From: Micromonospora narathiwatensis
GTDB lineage: Bacteria; Actinomycetota; Actinomycetes; Mycobacteriales; Micromonosporaceae
Assembly (NCBI RefSeq): GCF_900089605.1
Contig: NZ_LT594324.1
Span: 5,828,001 to 5,892,000, forward strand
Direction: 5' to 3'
Length of the DNA stretch: 64,000 nucleotides
Made by a program: the position numbers and the translations under genes
Notes under the pieces: model-generated
What the model saw: only the letters and a program-made list of their open reading frames with translations
What the model was told of the DNA's origin: nothing
Database searches by the model: none
Shown: piece after piece, positions 33,514 to 41,991 of the stretch
Layout of the letters: the number at the start of each line of letters is the position of its first letter
Numbering within the stretch: the first letter of the stretch is position 1

Positions 33514-34263
33514 GTGCTGGGTCTACCCGCTCACGTGACCGCCTGTCTCTTCGATCTGGACGGTGTGCTGACGCAGACCGCCAAGGTGCACAACGCCGCC
33601 TGGACGGAGACGTTCGACGCGTTCCTGAAGAACCGTGCCGAGGCCACCGGCGAGCCGTTCCACCCGTTCGACCCCGGCCCGGACTACAACCGGTACGTGG
33701 ACGGAAAACCGCGCGCCGACGGAGTGCGCTCCTTCCTGGCCTCCCGTGGGATCAGCCTGCCCGAGGGCACGCCGGACGACCCGCCGGAGGCGGACACGGT
33801 CAACGGGGTGGGCAACCGCAAGAACGTGGTCCTGCTCGAGCGGCTCCGCGACGACGGGGTCGAGGTCTACCAGGGTTCGGTGCGTTACCTGGAGGCGACG
33901 GCCCGCGCCGGGCTGCGCCGGGCGGTCGTCTCGGCCAGCGCCAACGCGCAGGCCGTGGTCGAGGCGGCCGGGCTGGACCGGCTGCTGGAGGCCCGGGTGG
34001 ACGGGCTGGTCGCCCACGAGCGGGGGCTGCGCGGCAAGCCGTACCCGGACACCTTCCTCGCCGGCGCGCAACTGCTCGGGGTGGTGCCGGCGCAGGCCGC
34101 CGTCTTCGAGGACGCCCTCTCCGGGGTGGCCGCCGGGCGGGCCGGCGATTTCGGGTACGTGGTGGGCGTCGACCGGGTCGGCCAGGCCGACGACCTGCGC
34201 GCACACGGCGCCGACGTGGTGGTGACCGACCTGGCCGACCTGCTGACGGAGCCGGCCCGATGA
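33514..34263 (+). CDS. beta-phosphoglucomutase (HAD family)
   Basis: 249 residues. [20 protein letters not shown] holds the two catalytic aspartates (DxD) of HAD phosphomutases; [20 protein letters not shown] is the cap domain with the substrate Arg/Lys; [20 protein letters not shown] and [20 protein letters not shown], with [20 protein letters not shown], complete motifs II-IV. It converts beta-glucose 1-phosphate to glucose 6-phosphate. The last 4 bp overlap (ATGA) the start of a GH65 phosphorylase, which makes beta-G1P, so the two enzymes form one pathway. Confidence 0.9.
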   Translation: MLGLPAHVTACLFDLDGVLTQTAKVHNAAWTETFDAFLKNRAEATGEPFHPFDPGPDYNRYVDGKPRADGVRSFLASRGISLPEGTPDDPPEADTVNGVGNRKNVVLLERLRDDGVEVYQGSVRYLEATARAGLRRAVVSASANAQAVVEAAGLDRLLEARVDGLVAHERGLRGKPYPDTFLAGAQLLGVVPAQAAVFEDALSGVAAGRAGDFGYVVGVDRVGQADDLRAHGADVVVTDLADLLTEPAR

Positions 34264-36632
34264 TCCGGGAACGGGCGTATCCGGTCGAGCCCTGGCACGT
34301 CCGCGAGACCCGGCTCGACATGGACGTGCTGGCCCAGTCCGAGTCGGTGTTCGCCCTCTCCAACGGCCACGTCGGGCTGCGCGGCAACCTGGACGAGGGG
34401 GAGCCGCACGGCCTGCCCGGCACCTACCTCAACTCCTTCTACGAGCTGCGGCCTCTGCCGTACGCGGAGGCCGGCTTCGGCTTCCCCGAGTCCGGCCAGA
34501 CCATCGTCAACGTCACCAACGGCAAGCTGATCCGGCTGCTCGTCGACGACGAACCGCTCGACGTCCGGTACGGCGAACTCCTCTCCCACGAGCGGATCCT
34601 CGACCTGCGGGCCGGCACCCTGCACCGGGAGCTGCACTGGCGCTCGCCGGCCGGGCGGGAGGTCAAGGTCCGCAGCACCCGGCTGGTGTCGTTCACCCAG
34701 CGCACGGTCGCCTTGATCAACTACGAGGTCGAGCCGGTCGACGGGCCGCTGCGGCTGATCCTCCAGTCCGAGCTGGTGGCCAACGAGACCCTGCCGCCGC
34801 AGAGCCGCGACCCGCGGGTGGCCGCCGTGCTGGAGTCGCCGTTGCAGGCCGAGGAGGAGCTGACCACCGCCGACGGTGGGCTGCTGATCCACCGGACCAA
34901 GGTGAGCGGGCTGCGGGTCGCCACCGCGATGGCGCACGAGGTGCACGGCCCGGAGCGCACCACGATCTCCTCCGAGGGGTACGAGGACTGGGTCCGTACC
35001 ACGATCGGCGGCGTGCTCAAGCCCGGCCAGACGCTGCGGGTGGTCAAGTACCTCACGTACGGCTGGTCCAGCCGGCGGTCGCTGCCGGCGCTGCGCGACC
35101 AGGTCGGCGCGGCCCTCGCCGCGGCCCGCCTGGACGGCTGGGACGGCCTGCGCCGGTCGCAGCGGGAGTACCTGGACGAGTTCTGGGACGCCTCCGACGT
35201 GCGGGTGGAGGGCGACCCGGAGGTGCAGCAGGCCGTCCGCTTCGGGCTGTTCCACGTGCTCCAGGCCGGTGCCCGCGCCGAACGCCGGCCGATCCCCGCC
35301 AAGGGCCTCACCGGCCCGGGGTACGACGGGCACGCGTTCTGGGACACCGAGATGTTCGTGCTGCCCGTGCTCACCTACACCCAGCCGAACGCGGTACGCG
35401 ACGCGCTGTACTGGCGTCACTCGACCCTGCCGCAGGCGCACGACCGGGCCCGGACCCTGAACCTGCGGGGCGCCGCCTTCCCGTGGCGGACCATCGAGGG
35501 CCCGGAGTCGTCGGCGTACTGGCCGGCGGGCACCGCCGCGTTCCACATCGCCGCCGGCATCGCCGACGCGCTGCGGCGGTACCTGCTCGCCACCGAGGAC
35601 GAGACGCTGGAGCGGGAGATCGGCCTGGAGCTGCTGGTGGAGACCGCCCGGCTCTGGCGCTGTCTGGGCCACCACGACCGGGACGGGCAGTTCCACATCG
35701 ACGGGGTGACCGGCCCGGACGAGTACACGGCGGTCAAGAACGACAACATCTACACCAACCTGATGGCCCAGCGGAACCTGCTGACCGCCGCCGAGTGCGC
35801 GATGCGCCTCCGGGACCAGGCGCTCGACCTCGGGGTGACCGATGAGGAAGCGGCCGCCTGGCGCGACGCCGCGCGCTCGATGCACATCCCGTACGACGAG
35901 GACCTCGGCGTGCACCAGCAGGTGGAGGGGTTCACCCGGTTGCAGGAATGGGACTTCGCGCACACCCCGCCCGAGAAGTACCCGCTGCTGCTGCACTACC
36001 CGTACTTCGATCTCTATCGCAAGCAGGTCGTCAAGCAGGCGGACCTGGTGCTGGCCATGCACTGGCGGGGCGACGCGTTCAGCGGCCCGGAGAAGATGCG
36101 CAACTTCCTCTACTACGAGCGGCGGACCGTCCGGGACTCCTCGCTCTCCGCCTGCACCCAGGCGGTGATGGCGGCCGAGGTGGGCCACCCCGAGCTGGCG
36201 CACCGCTATCTGCGCGAGGCCGCGCTGATGGACCTGCACGACCTGAACGAGAACACCCGTGACGGCGTACACATGGCCTCGCTGGCGGGTGCCTGGATCG
36301 CCCTGGTCGCCGGCTTCGGCGGCCTGCGCGACCACGAAGGCATCCTGTCCTTCTCGCCACGGCTCTCCAGCCGGCTGAGCCGCCTGGAGTTCTCGCTCCA
36401 GTGGCGTGCCATGCGGCTGCGGGTCGACGTCCGGCCGCACCAGACGACGTACTCGTTGCGACACGGCGGGCCGGACACCGTGCTGGAGCTGCGGCACCAC
36501 GGCGAGCCGATCCGGGTCACCTGCGAGCAGCCGGTCACCGTGCCGGTGCCGCCGGCCGACCCGTCCGGCCCGTCGCCGGAGCAACCGCCGGGGCGGGCGC
36601 CGCTGCTGCACCTGCCCGAGGACGTCGGCTGA
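34260..36632 (+). CDS. GH65 disaccharide phosphorylase (maltose/trehalose type)
   Basis: 790 residues, normal for GH65. The N-terminal beta-sandwich ([40 protein letters not shown]) precedes the (alpha/alpha)6 catalytic barrel with [24 protein letters not shown] WDTE motif (here [18 protein letters not shown]). The general acid is Glu488 in [39 protein letters not shown] contributes the phosphate site. Such enzymes split maltose, trehalose, kojibiose or nigerose with phosphate to beta-G1P and glucose; which one cannot be told from sequence alone. Translation is coupled to the upstream beta-phosphoglucomutase. Confidence 0.9.
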   Translation: MIRERAYPVEPWHVRETRLDMDVLAQSESVFALSNGHVGLRGNLDEGEPHGLPGTYLNSFYELRPLPYAEAGFGFPESGQTIVNVTNGKLIRLLVDDEPLDVRYGELLSHERILDLRAGTLHRELHWRSPAGREVKVRSTRLVSFTQRTVALINYEVEPVDGPLRLILQSELVANETLPPQSRDPRVAAVLESPLQAEEELTTADGGLLIHRTKVSGLRVATAMAHEVHGPERTTISSEGYEDWVRTTIGGVLKPGQTLRVVKYLTYGWSSRRSLPALRDQVGAALAAARLDGWDGLRRSQREYLDEFWDASDVRVEGDPEVQQAVRFGLFHVLQAGARAERRPIPAKGLTGPGYDGHAFWDTEMFVLPVLTYTQPNAVRDALYWRHSTLPQAHDRARTLNLRGAAFPWRTIEGPESSAYWPAGTAAFHIAAGIADALRRYLLATEDETLEREIGLELLVETARLWRCLGHHDRDGQFHIDGVTGPDEYTAVKNDNIYTNLMAQRNLLTAAECAMRLRDQALDLGVTDEEAAAWRDAARSMHIPYDEDLGVHQQVEGFTRLQEWDFAHTPPEKYPLLLHYPYFDLYRKQVVKQADLVLAMHWRGDAFSGPEKMRNFLYYERRTVRDSSLSACTQAVMAAEVGHPELAHRYLREAALMDLHDLNENTRDGVHMASLAGAWIALVAGFGGLRDHEGILSFSPRLSSRLSRLEFSLQWRAMRLRVDVRPHQTTYSLRHGGPDTVLELRHHGEPIRVTCEQPVTVPVPPADPSGPSPEQPPGRAPLLHLPEDVG

Positions 36633-36669
36633 GCCGGCCCGGCCCTGGTCGATCCAGGGCCGGGCCGGC
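36633..36669. terminator. strong bidirectional terminator
   Basis: GCCGGCCCGGCCCTGG (36633-36648) and CCAGGGCCGGGCCGGC (36654-36669) are perfect 16-bp arms around TCGAT, right after the GH65 stop and before the convergent 59-residue gene. Serves both strands. Confidence 0.75.
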
Positions 36670-36680
36670 CGGGTCGGACG

Positions 36681-36860
36681 TCAGAACTGGCGGCCGTTGG
36701 ACGGTCGCCCCTCGGCGTCGCGGGGCGCCATCGCCCGCGGGTCGTCGGCGGTACGCGCCTGCGCCGCTTCGTCCGCCCAGTCCCGGGAGCGCTTGGCGTC
36801 CTGTTCGCGGCGTTCCCGGTCGGCGTTCTGTTGCCGGGACCTGTTCTGCTGCTGGGCCAT
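36681..36860 (-). CDS. 59-residue hydrophilic hypothetical protein
   Basis: MAQQQNRSRQQNADRERREQ then DAKRSRDWADEAAQARTADD and MAPRDAEGRPSNGRQF. It is rich in Gln, Arg, Asp and Glu, has no hydrophobic stretch and is likely disordered or helical. Short hydrophilic proteins like this occur in Micromonospora, but I know no function. It lies 89 bp after the thioredoxin gene on the same strand and may be co-transcribed. Confidence 0.55.
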   Translation of the reverse strand: MAQQQNRSRQQNADRERREQDAKRSRDWADEAAQARTADDPRAMAPRDAEGRPSNGRQF

Positions 36861-36949
36861 GACGATCCTCGCGATCCGTCCGGGGCGCGGCTGCGCCGGT
36901 CCGTGGGTCACCCCGCGCCTTCCCGATCGGCCTGGCGGCAAACGGCGGC

Positions 36950-37297
36950 TCAGGCGTCGAGGTGCCGGGCGAAGCTCAACCGGAGGTGATTCTTGGGCCG
37001 CGAACCGACGATCGAGCCGACCACCTGGCCGCCCCGGAACACCAGCAGGGTCGGCAGGGACATCACCTGGTACGCCCGGGTGGTTTCCGGATTCTCGTCC
37101 GTGTTGAGGGTGACGAAGCGCAGCGCGTCGCCGAACTCCTCGGCCAGTTCCGCCAGGTGCCGCGACACCGCCCGGCAGGGCGGGCACCACTCCGCCCAGA
37201 AGTCGACCACCACCGGCCGGTCGCCGGCCAGCACGGTGGCGGCGAAGGCCGCGTCGGTGACCGCGGTCAGTCGGCTCCGGGTCGTGTCCTGAGGCAT
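36950..37297 (-). CDS. thioredoxin with WCPPC active site
   Basis: 115 residues. VVVDFWAEWCPPCRAVSRHL is the thioredoxin active site; the dipeptide between C38 and C41 is Pro-Pro rather than the usual Gly-Pro, which raises or alters redox potential in known variants. NTDENPETTRAYQVMSLPTL carries the cis-Pro, and LVFRGGQVVGSIVGSRPK the last strands. The ATG at 37297 lies inside the 3' end of the merR gene (31-bp overlap), so expression depends on it. Confidence 0.9.
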   Translation of the reverse strand: MPQDTTRSRLTAVTDAAFAATVLAGDRPVVVDFWAEWCPPCRAVSRHLAELAEEFGDALRFVTLNTDENPETTRAYQVMSLPTLLVFRGGQVVGSIVGSRPKNHLRLSFARHLDA

Positions 37298-37659
37298 GTT
37301 TCCTCCCGTTGGGCGATCGCGCGGGCGAGTTGGTCTTGCAACTGTCGACGGACCGCGCCGAGCCGGTCGAGGTAGTCGTCCACCTCGGCGAGCTTGCGGC
37401 GCAGCACGGCGACCGAATCCGGGCAGACGTCGCCGGAGCTGTTGCCGGCGCGCAGACAGGCCACGAACGGGCGGATGTCGTCCAGGTCGAAACCCACCGC
37501 GAGCAGCGAACGGATTTCGTGGACGACGCGCAGCTCCGCCTCGTCGTAGCAGCGGTAGCCGTTGGCGGAGCGGCGTGGCCGCACCAGCCCCCGGGACTCG
37601 TAGTAGCGCAGCGTCCGGGTGCTCGTACCGGCCCGTTCCGCCAGCTCACCGATCCGCAT
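37267..37659 (-). CDS. MerR-family transcriptional regulator
   Basis: 130 residues. RIGELAERAGTSTRTLRYYE is the MerR helix-turn-helix, SRGLVRPRRSANGYRCYDEA its wing, and AEVDDYLDRLGAVRRQLQDQ the dimerisation coil. Cysteines at FVACLRAG and DVCPDS lie between the DNA-binding part and the coil, and a third in ETCLRTR near the end, so a redox or metal trigger is possible. It overlaps and precedes the thioredoxin gene, which suggests a thiol-stress operon. The 37688-37707 dyad is its probable operator. Confidence 0.9.
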   Translation of the reverse strand: MRIGELAERAGTSTRTLRYYESRGLVRPRRSANGYRCYDEAELRVVHEIRSLLAVGFDLDDIRPFVACLRAGNSSGDVCPDSVAVLRRKLAEVDDYLDRLGAVRRQLQDQLARAIAQREETCLRTRPGAD

Positions 37660-37687
37660 CCGAACCTCCCTCGCCGGTCACGCTAAA

Positions 37688-37707
37688 CCTTGCCGCCGAC
37701 GTCAAGG
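37688..37707 (-). promoter_or_regulatory. MerR-type dyad in the merR/hydrolase gap
   Basis: CCTTG (37688-37692) and CAAGG (37703-37707) form a 20-bp dyad. On the minus strand it overlaps TTGACG, a -35-like hexamer. MerR proteins bind such a dyad between -35 and -10 boxes. It lies 29 bp from the merR start and 67 bp from the divergent hydrolase start. Confidence 0.5.
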
Positions 37708-37773
37708 CAACCCCGGCGCGGGAGAGGTGAGGTGGGGAGCGGTGGGGGTATGCGGGTGGTGGGAGGTGCGGGC

Positions 37774-38433
37774 ATGGAGACGCGCGAGGTGAGGATTCCG
37801 GTGGTCGAGGGCGGTCTGGCCGCCGACGTGATCATGCCGTCGGGCGCGATCGGCGTGGTGCTCTTCGCGCACGGCAGTGGCAGCTCGCGGCACAGCCCGC
37901 GCAACGTGGCCGTCGCGCACCAGCTCAACGCCCGGTCGCTGGCGACCGTGCTGGTCGACCTGCTCACCCCCGACGAGGACGTGCTGGACGCGCGCACCGC
38001 CGAGCTGCGCTTCGACATCGGGATGCTCGCCGAGCGGCTGGCCGCCATCGTCGACTGGATGGGCGACGATCCGGCGTTGCGCCCGCTGCCGGTCGGCCTC
38101 TTCGGAGCCAGCACCGGCGCGGCGGCGTCCCTGGTCGCGGCGGCCAGCCGGCCGGACCGGGTGGCCGCGGTGGTCTCCCGTGGCGGTCGGCCCGACCTGG
38201 CCGGCAACGCCCTGACGGCGGTACGCGCCCCGACGTTGCTGCTGGTCGGTGGACTCGACGAGGAGGTGATCGTGCTCAACGAGCAGGCGCGGGCCGAACT
38301 GGGCGAGGTGGCCGAGCTGCGGATCGTCCCCGGCGCCACCCACCTCTTCGAGGAGCCCGGCACCCTCGACCAGGTGGCCGACCAGGCCGGCACCTGGTTC
38401 GCCACCCACCTGCGTACGCCGCACCCGGCCTGA
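37774..38433 (+). CDS. alpha/beta hydrolase (dienelactone hydrolase-like)
   Basis: 219 residues from ATG 37774, where GGGAGG lies seven bases upstream; ATG 37750 is the alternative. It has the core of an alpha/beta hydrolase: GVVLFAHGSGSSRHSPRN oxyanion loop, PVGLFGASTGAAASLVAAAS nucleophile elbow (Ser in GASTG), LLLVGGLDEEVIVLNEQA with the Asp and ATHLFEEPGTLDQVADQA with the His. The length and HGSGSSRHSPRN fit a DLH-like subgroup of phosphoribosyl or small ester hydrolases in actinobacteria. It is divergent from merR and may be controlled with it. Confidence 0.82.
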   Translation: METREVRIPVVEGGLAADVIMPSGAIGVVLFAHGSGSSRHSPRNVAVAHQLNARSLATVLVDLLTPDEDVLDARTAELRFDIGMLAERLAAIVDWMGDDPALRPLPVGLFGASTGAAASLVAAASRPDRVAAVVSRGGRPDLAGNALTAVRAPTLLLVGGLDEEVIVLNEQARAELGEVAELRIVPGATHLFEEPGTLDQVADQAGTWFATHLRTPHPA

Positions 38434-38438
38434 GCCGG

Positions 38439-39107
38439 CTACTCCCCGCGCAGCAGGCTGGGCAGCTCGTCCAGGGTGGTGAGCGGCTGTCCGTCCCAGG
38501 CGGGATCGGTGTCGGAGTGCTGGATCGTCCGGATCACCGTCATGCCGGCCGCAGCCGCCCCGCCCAGCTCGCCGTCCGCGCCGTCGCCGACGAAGACACA
38601 GTCGGTGGGGTCGACGCCCAGCCGCTCGGCCGCCGTCCGGTAGATCGCCGCGTCGGGCTTGGCCAGCCCGACCGTGCAGGAGAAGACCGCCGCGTCGAAG
38701 CGGCGGGCCAGCGCGCTGGAGCGCCACGCCTCGGCGGTCTCGGCGGTGGCGTTGCTGATCAGGCCGAGCGGGCGGCCGTCGGCGCGTAGCGCGTCCAGCA
38801 GCGCGAGGGTCTCCGGCGCGACGCCGTCCAGCAGCCGGGCGGCCAGCTCCCGGCGGTGCGCCGCCGCGCGGGCCACCTGCTCCTCGGTCGGCGTGCCGCC
38901 GAGCCGCCGGGCGAGATTGCGTACGGTCTCCGCCACGTCCCAGCCCAGCATCCGATCCCGCCAGGTCGCGTGGTACGCGGCGACCAGCGCGGCCGGCTCC
39001 ACCCCCACCATCAGCGCCATCTCGCCGACCACCCGGTCCCGTTCGGGGTTCGCTCCGTCGACGAGCGTGTGGAAGAGGTCGAAGATCACCGGCTGCGGCA
39101 CGGCCAC
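38439..39107 (-). CDS. HAD-superfamily hydrolase
   Basis: 222 residues. VIFDLFHTLVDGANPERDRV gives DxD as D-L-F, where the second acidic residue of DLDGT is replaced by Phe-His, a known variation in the DLFHTLVD subgroup (REG-2-like hydrolases). Motif II LGLISNATAE, motif III SCTVGLAKPDAAIYRTAAE and motif IV CVFVGDGADGELGGAAAAGM are complete. Substrate unknown. Five bases separate its end from the convergent hydrolase gene. Confidence 0.85.
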   Translation of the reverse strand: MAVPQPVIFDLFHTLVDGANPERDRVVGEMALMVGVEPAALVAAYHATWRDRMLGWDVAETVRNLARRLGGTPTEEQVARAAAHRRELAARLLDGVAPETLALLDALRADGRPLGLISNATAETAEAWRSSALARRFDAAVFSCTVGLAKPDAAIYRTAAERLGVDPTDCVFVGDGADGELGGAAAAGMTVIRTIQHSDTDPAWDGQPLTTLDELPSLLRGE

Positions 39108-39124
39108 ATGCTATCCATGGAAAA

Positions 39125-39154
39125 GGCCGGCCTCCCGCATAGGGGAGACCGGCC
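39125..39154 (-). terminator. intrinsic terminator of the C39-like peptidase gene
   Basis: On the minus strand GGCCGGTCTCCC and GGGAGGCCGGCC pair around TATGC, with one mismatch, and are followed by TTTTCC, the only real U-tract terminator in the window. It begins 15 bp after the peptidase stop and lies just before the HAD gene start on the same strand. Confidence 0.75.
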
Positions 39155-39168
39155 CTCGTGGCGCTCGG

Positions 39169-39819
39169 TCAGGAGCTGTAACCGCGGCTGGCGATCCAGT
39201 TGGCCAGGTCGGTCACGTTCATCCAGTACGTCGGCTCGCCCGGGCTGGCCGGGTCGGCGATCAGCACCGTCTTGCCGTCGTCCTTGTAGTCCACCGCCGT
39301 CAGGTAGTGACCCGTGTAGCTGTGGGCCACCCCGTCGACGTCCAGGGCGGTACCGATGATGTTGGCGACCACCGGGCGGCCCTGGTCGACCGCGGCCTTG
39401 ACGTCGGTCCGGAGCTGCTCGACCTGGTCCTGGTTGGCCGCGTTGTCCCGGATCTCGGTGGTCTTGTACTTGCCGTCGGTGTACTCGTTGAGCACCCGGG
39501 TGATGTCGAAGGCCGAGTCGGTGCCGTTCACCGTGGTACCCAGCTTCTGGGCCAGCTCGTCCTGGCTGACCTGCTTGCCCTCGGCCGACAGGGCGATCCG
39601 GGTCGAGGCCGGGCCGCAGTAGTAGTAGTTCGGCTGGGCCTGGTACTGGTAGCCGGTGCGGCGGTCGCTCTTGCCGCTGCCCTTGTCCGGGGAGGCCGAG
39701 GTGACCGGTTTGGCGGTCGCCGGAGCGGCGTGCGCGGCCACGGCGGGACCGGCGACCACGCCACCGGACATGACGAGACCGGCGACGGAGAGCATGCTCC
39801 TACGGAAGATCTGGTTCAT
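39169..39819 (-). CDS. secreted C39-like cysteine peptidase
   Basis: 216 residues from ATG 39819. MNQIFRRSMLSVAGLVMSGG, then VVAGPAVAAHAAPA is a signal peptide with cleavage near AHA-AP. A Ser/Lys/Gly-rich linker is followed by the papain-like C39 domain: YQAQPNYYYCGPASTRIALS with catalytic Cys68, GVAHSYTGHYLTAVDY with the His, and VLIADPASPGEPTYWMNV with the Asp. Exported C39-like enzymes are not tied to bacteriocin ABC exporters here, since none is near. Target unknown. A clean intrinsic terminator follows. Confidence 0.87.
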   Translation of the reverse strand: MNQIFRRSMLSVAGLVMSGGVVAGPAVAAHAAPATAKPVTSASPDKGSGKSDRRTGYQYQAQPNYYYCGPASTRIALSAEGKQVSQDELAQKLGTTVNGTDSAFDITRVLNEYTDGKYKTTEIRDNAANQDQVEQLRTDVKAAVDQGRPVVANIIGTALDVDGVAHSYTGHYLTAVDYKDDGKTVLIADPASPGEPTYWMNVTDLANWIASRGYSS

Positions 39820-40089
39820 TTCGAAGCTCCATTCGGGGGTTGACGTCCGGGGACGCGGCACCGGGAGTGGCGCTCGGGTTCCGCAACGACAGCCGTGGGC
39901 CGGGCCATTCCGCCCGTCGGCCGTCGTGCTCGTCGTACGAGAAGTGGAACGACCAGGTGGTGGCCGGGATTTCCGCCGGTGGCATGGCCCCGGTCACCCC
40001 CGGAAGCGGTCATTCATAACGAACGCCGTGAAGGGTGCGAGTGCCCCCGAAAAGTGGGTCGGTCGGGCCGTGGCCCGGGCCAGTCGTGA
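39820..40089. other. 270-bp gap upstream of the C39-like peptidase gene
   Basis: Holds the promoter and ribosome-binding site (GGAG at about 39833-39830, minus strand) of the peptidase gene. A 60-65 codon minus-strand reading frame (39800-39997; SFHFSYDEHDGRRAEWPGP part) has genome-like codon use but no good ribosome site; it is listed under findings and not called a gene. Confidence 0.4.
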
Positions 40090-40431
40090 TCAGGACACGG
40101 GACGGCGCGGGTGGACCGGCCCCGGCGGGACGGGCGCGTGACCGGGCGGCCCGAGCTGCGTCGCGCGCCGCCGGGCGGCCAGCCGGCCCAGGTAGAACAG
40201 GGCACCGGCCAGCACACCCATGTCGTCCAGGTAGATCGGGTCGGGCAGCAGGTCCACCGGGAGGATCGCGTAGATCAGCGCGCCGTAGAACGCCACCTTG
40301 CCGCCGACGCCGAGCGTGCCGAGCAGCCGGCGGGTCCGTACCACCCGGACGGCGAGCAGCACCGCGCCGACCAGCGTCGCCAGCGCGAAGAGACCGGCGA
40401 GCACGACCAGAACCCAGGCCTCACGGGACAC
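40090..40431 (-). CDS. DUF1232 membrane protein
   Basis: 113 residues from GTG 40431. A first membrane helix (EAWVLVVLAGLFALATLVGA) leads to a basic hinge (VRVVRTRRLL) and then the DUF1232 signature KVAFYGALIYAILPVDLLPD PIYLDDMGVLAGALFYLGRL. The YAILPxDLxPDxI motif is unmistakable. The Pro/Arg-rich tail is species-specific. Function unknown in the family. The upstream coiled-coil gene ends 39 bp away on the same strand. Confidence 0.87.
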   Translation of the reverse strand: MSREAWVLVVLAGLFALATLVGAVLLAVRVVRTRRLLGTLGVGGKVAFYGALIYAILPVDLLPDPIYLDDMGVLAGALFYLGRLAARRRATQLGPPGHAPVPPGPVHPRRPVS

Positions 40432-40470
40432 AGCGTCACGCTAACCGAACCGGGCCAGTTCCGCCCGGTG

Positions 40471-41289
40471 TCAGTACGCCGGCACCGCCGCCCGACCCCG
40501 GGCCGCCGGCGTGATCTCGCGGGTGATCTCGGCGTGACCGGCCGGCAGCTCCCGGGTGGCCTCCGGCCCGACGAGATCCACGATGGACAGCTCCGACTGC
40601 GTCTCGGGCTCGGGACGGGTCGCCGCGTACGCCTCGTCGCGCAGGCTCCGCGCGGCGACGGCGGCCAGCTCGGCGGCCTGCCAGGCGGCCTGCTCCCGCT
40701 CCCGGGCGGCCTGCTGCCGGCCGTGCAGGTTGTCCCGTACCAGCCGGCGCAGCAGCAGTTCCTGCTCCACCGGGTGCCGGCGAGGGTCCCAGCCCCGGTG
40801 CCCGAGGATGTCGCTGAGCTGCCGCACGGTGATCTCCTTGCGCCACTGCGCGTCCAGCGCGGCCCGGTGCAGCCAGCGCTCCCGGTCCGCGTACTCGGCG
40901 GGCGTCCGGGCGGTACGCGGCAGGGGCAGCGCGGCGGCGGCGGCCAGTCGACGGACGTCCTCCTCGGCCGCCTCGTACGCCCGCCACGCCTCCTCGACCT
41001 CCTCCTGGGCGGCCAACCACTCGGCCCGCCGCCGCTCGGCGGTGGCTGTCGCGCGGGTCGCCGCCACCTCGATCTCCTGCGCGTACCGGGCCCGCTCGCG
41101 GGTCTCCTCGGCCAGCTCCAGGCTGCTCGGCCTGGCCGCCTCGCTGATCCGGTCGCCGAACAGCGGCCGGAACCGGCCCGGTCGGACGACCATGGCGGCG
41201 ACGACGATCGCCGCCACGGCGAGCAGGGCCAGCCAGATCCCGGCGGCCTGGGGAACGTCGGGCAGGACGGTGGAGAAGACGGTCTGCAT
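40471..41289 (-). CDS. membrane-anchored coiled-coil hypothetical protein
   Basis: 272 residues from ATG 41289. One N-terminal membrane helix (AGIWLALLAVAAIVVAAMVV) is followed by a long Ala/Arg/Glu-rich helix (RERARYAQEIEVAATRATAT, AERRRAEWLAAQEEVEEAWR) typical of a coiled coil; residues ~140-200 hold a more compact part (ITVRQLSDILGHRGWDPRRH). It ends in a disordered tail. Family not recognised. The open frame continues upstream of 41289, but its composition there is unlike the protein. Confidence 0.65.
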   Translation of the reverse strand: MQTVFSTVLPDVPQAAGIWLALLAVAAIVVAAMVVRPGRFRPLFGDRISEAARPSSLELAEETRERARYAQEIEVAATRATATAERRRAEWLAAQEEVEEAWRAYEAAEEDVRRLAAAAALPLPRTARTPAEYADRERWLHRAALDAQWRKEITVRQLSDILGHRGWDPRRHPVEQELLLRRLVRDNLHGRQQAAREREQAAWQAAELAAVAARSLRDEAYAATRPEPETQSELSIVDLVGPEATRELPAGHAEITREITPAARGRAAVPAY

Positions 41290-41447
41290 CACCAGCACCT
41301 CATGGTGGAACGGTCGGAACTCGCGGTCTGGGCCCGCTGGGCGGGCGGCGGATCGCCGTGGGCGCGCCGGGCGCGAAGGCACCGCATGGGCCGTACCCGA
41401 TGGGACGGCGAGGAACGCACCGGAGGCCGCGCGGGCGGCCGACGTGC

Positions 41448-41846
41448 TCAGGCGCGCGGCGGGCCGCGACGGGCGATCGACGCCCGGCCGGGATCGGCGG
41501 CCGGCACGACGACGGCGGTCGCGGCCGGTGCCGCGACGTCGTGGTCGACGTGCCGCGGCGGTACGCCCGGCACCGGCGACACGGACGCCGGGCGCGGCTG
41601 CCCAGCCGTGACCTCGGCAGCCGGCGTGGCCAGCCGGACCTCGGCGGCCGACGGGTCGCTCACCGCGTTCGCGGGCCGGACGATCGACGCGGCGGAAGCG
41701 GAGGCGGGCGCGGCGGAGGCCGGCGCGGCGGCCAGCCCGTTGAACCCGACGACGAGCACCAGGGCGGTCACCGCCACCCGGGTCAGCTCCCGCAGGGTGC
41801 GCAGCGTCGCCGCCCAGAGGGACGGGGCGAACGCTACGGGCAGCAC
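41448..41846 (-). CDS. possible small secreted protein
   Basis: 132 residues from GTG 41846: VLPVAFAPSLWAATLRTLRE, then LTRVAVTALVLVVGFNGLAAAPASAAPA is a plausible signal peptide with an ASA-AP cleavage site. The rest is Ala/Pro/Val-rich with no recognisable domain (VPGVPPRHVDHDVAAPAATA). No clear ribosome site. The signal peptide-like start and codon use argue for a gene; the lack of any conserved feature argues against. It lies between the ABC permease and the coiled-coil gene. Confidence 0.4.
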   Translation of the reverse strand: MLPVAFAPSLWAATLRTLRELTRVAVTALVLVVGFNGLAAAPASAAPASASAASIVRPANAVSDPSAAEVRLATPAAEVTAGQPRPASVSPVPGVPPRHVDHDVAAPAATAVVVPAADPGRASIARRGPPRA

Positions 41847-41991
41847 CAGTCCAACGTATCCGGCGGGGCCGAGTTGTGCAGCTCGACAAGAGCGCGGGCG
41901 ACGTGACCCGCCCCACCCTCCGCCATGGACGGACGGCGTTCGCGCGAGGCGGCCCACCCGGTGCCCCGAGCCACCGGGTGGGCCGTCGGAG

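Noticed and set aside
39816..40013. A second minus-strand frame (Gly/Arg/His-rich) upstream of the C39-like peptidase
   Set aside because: Composition is that of an out-of-frame reading and there is no ribosome site.
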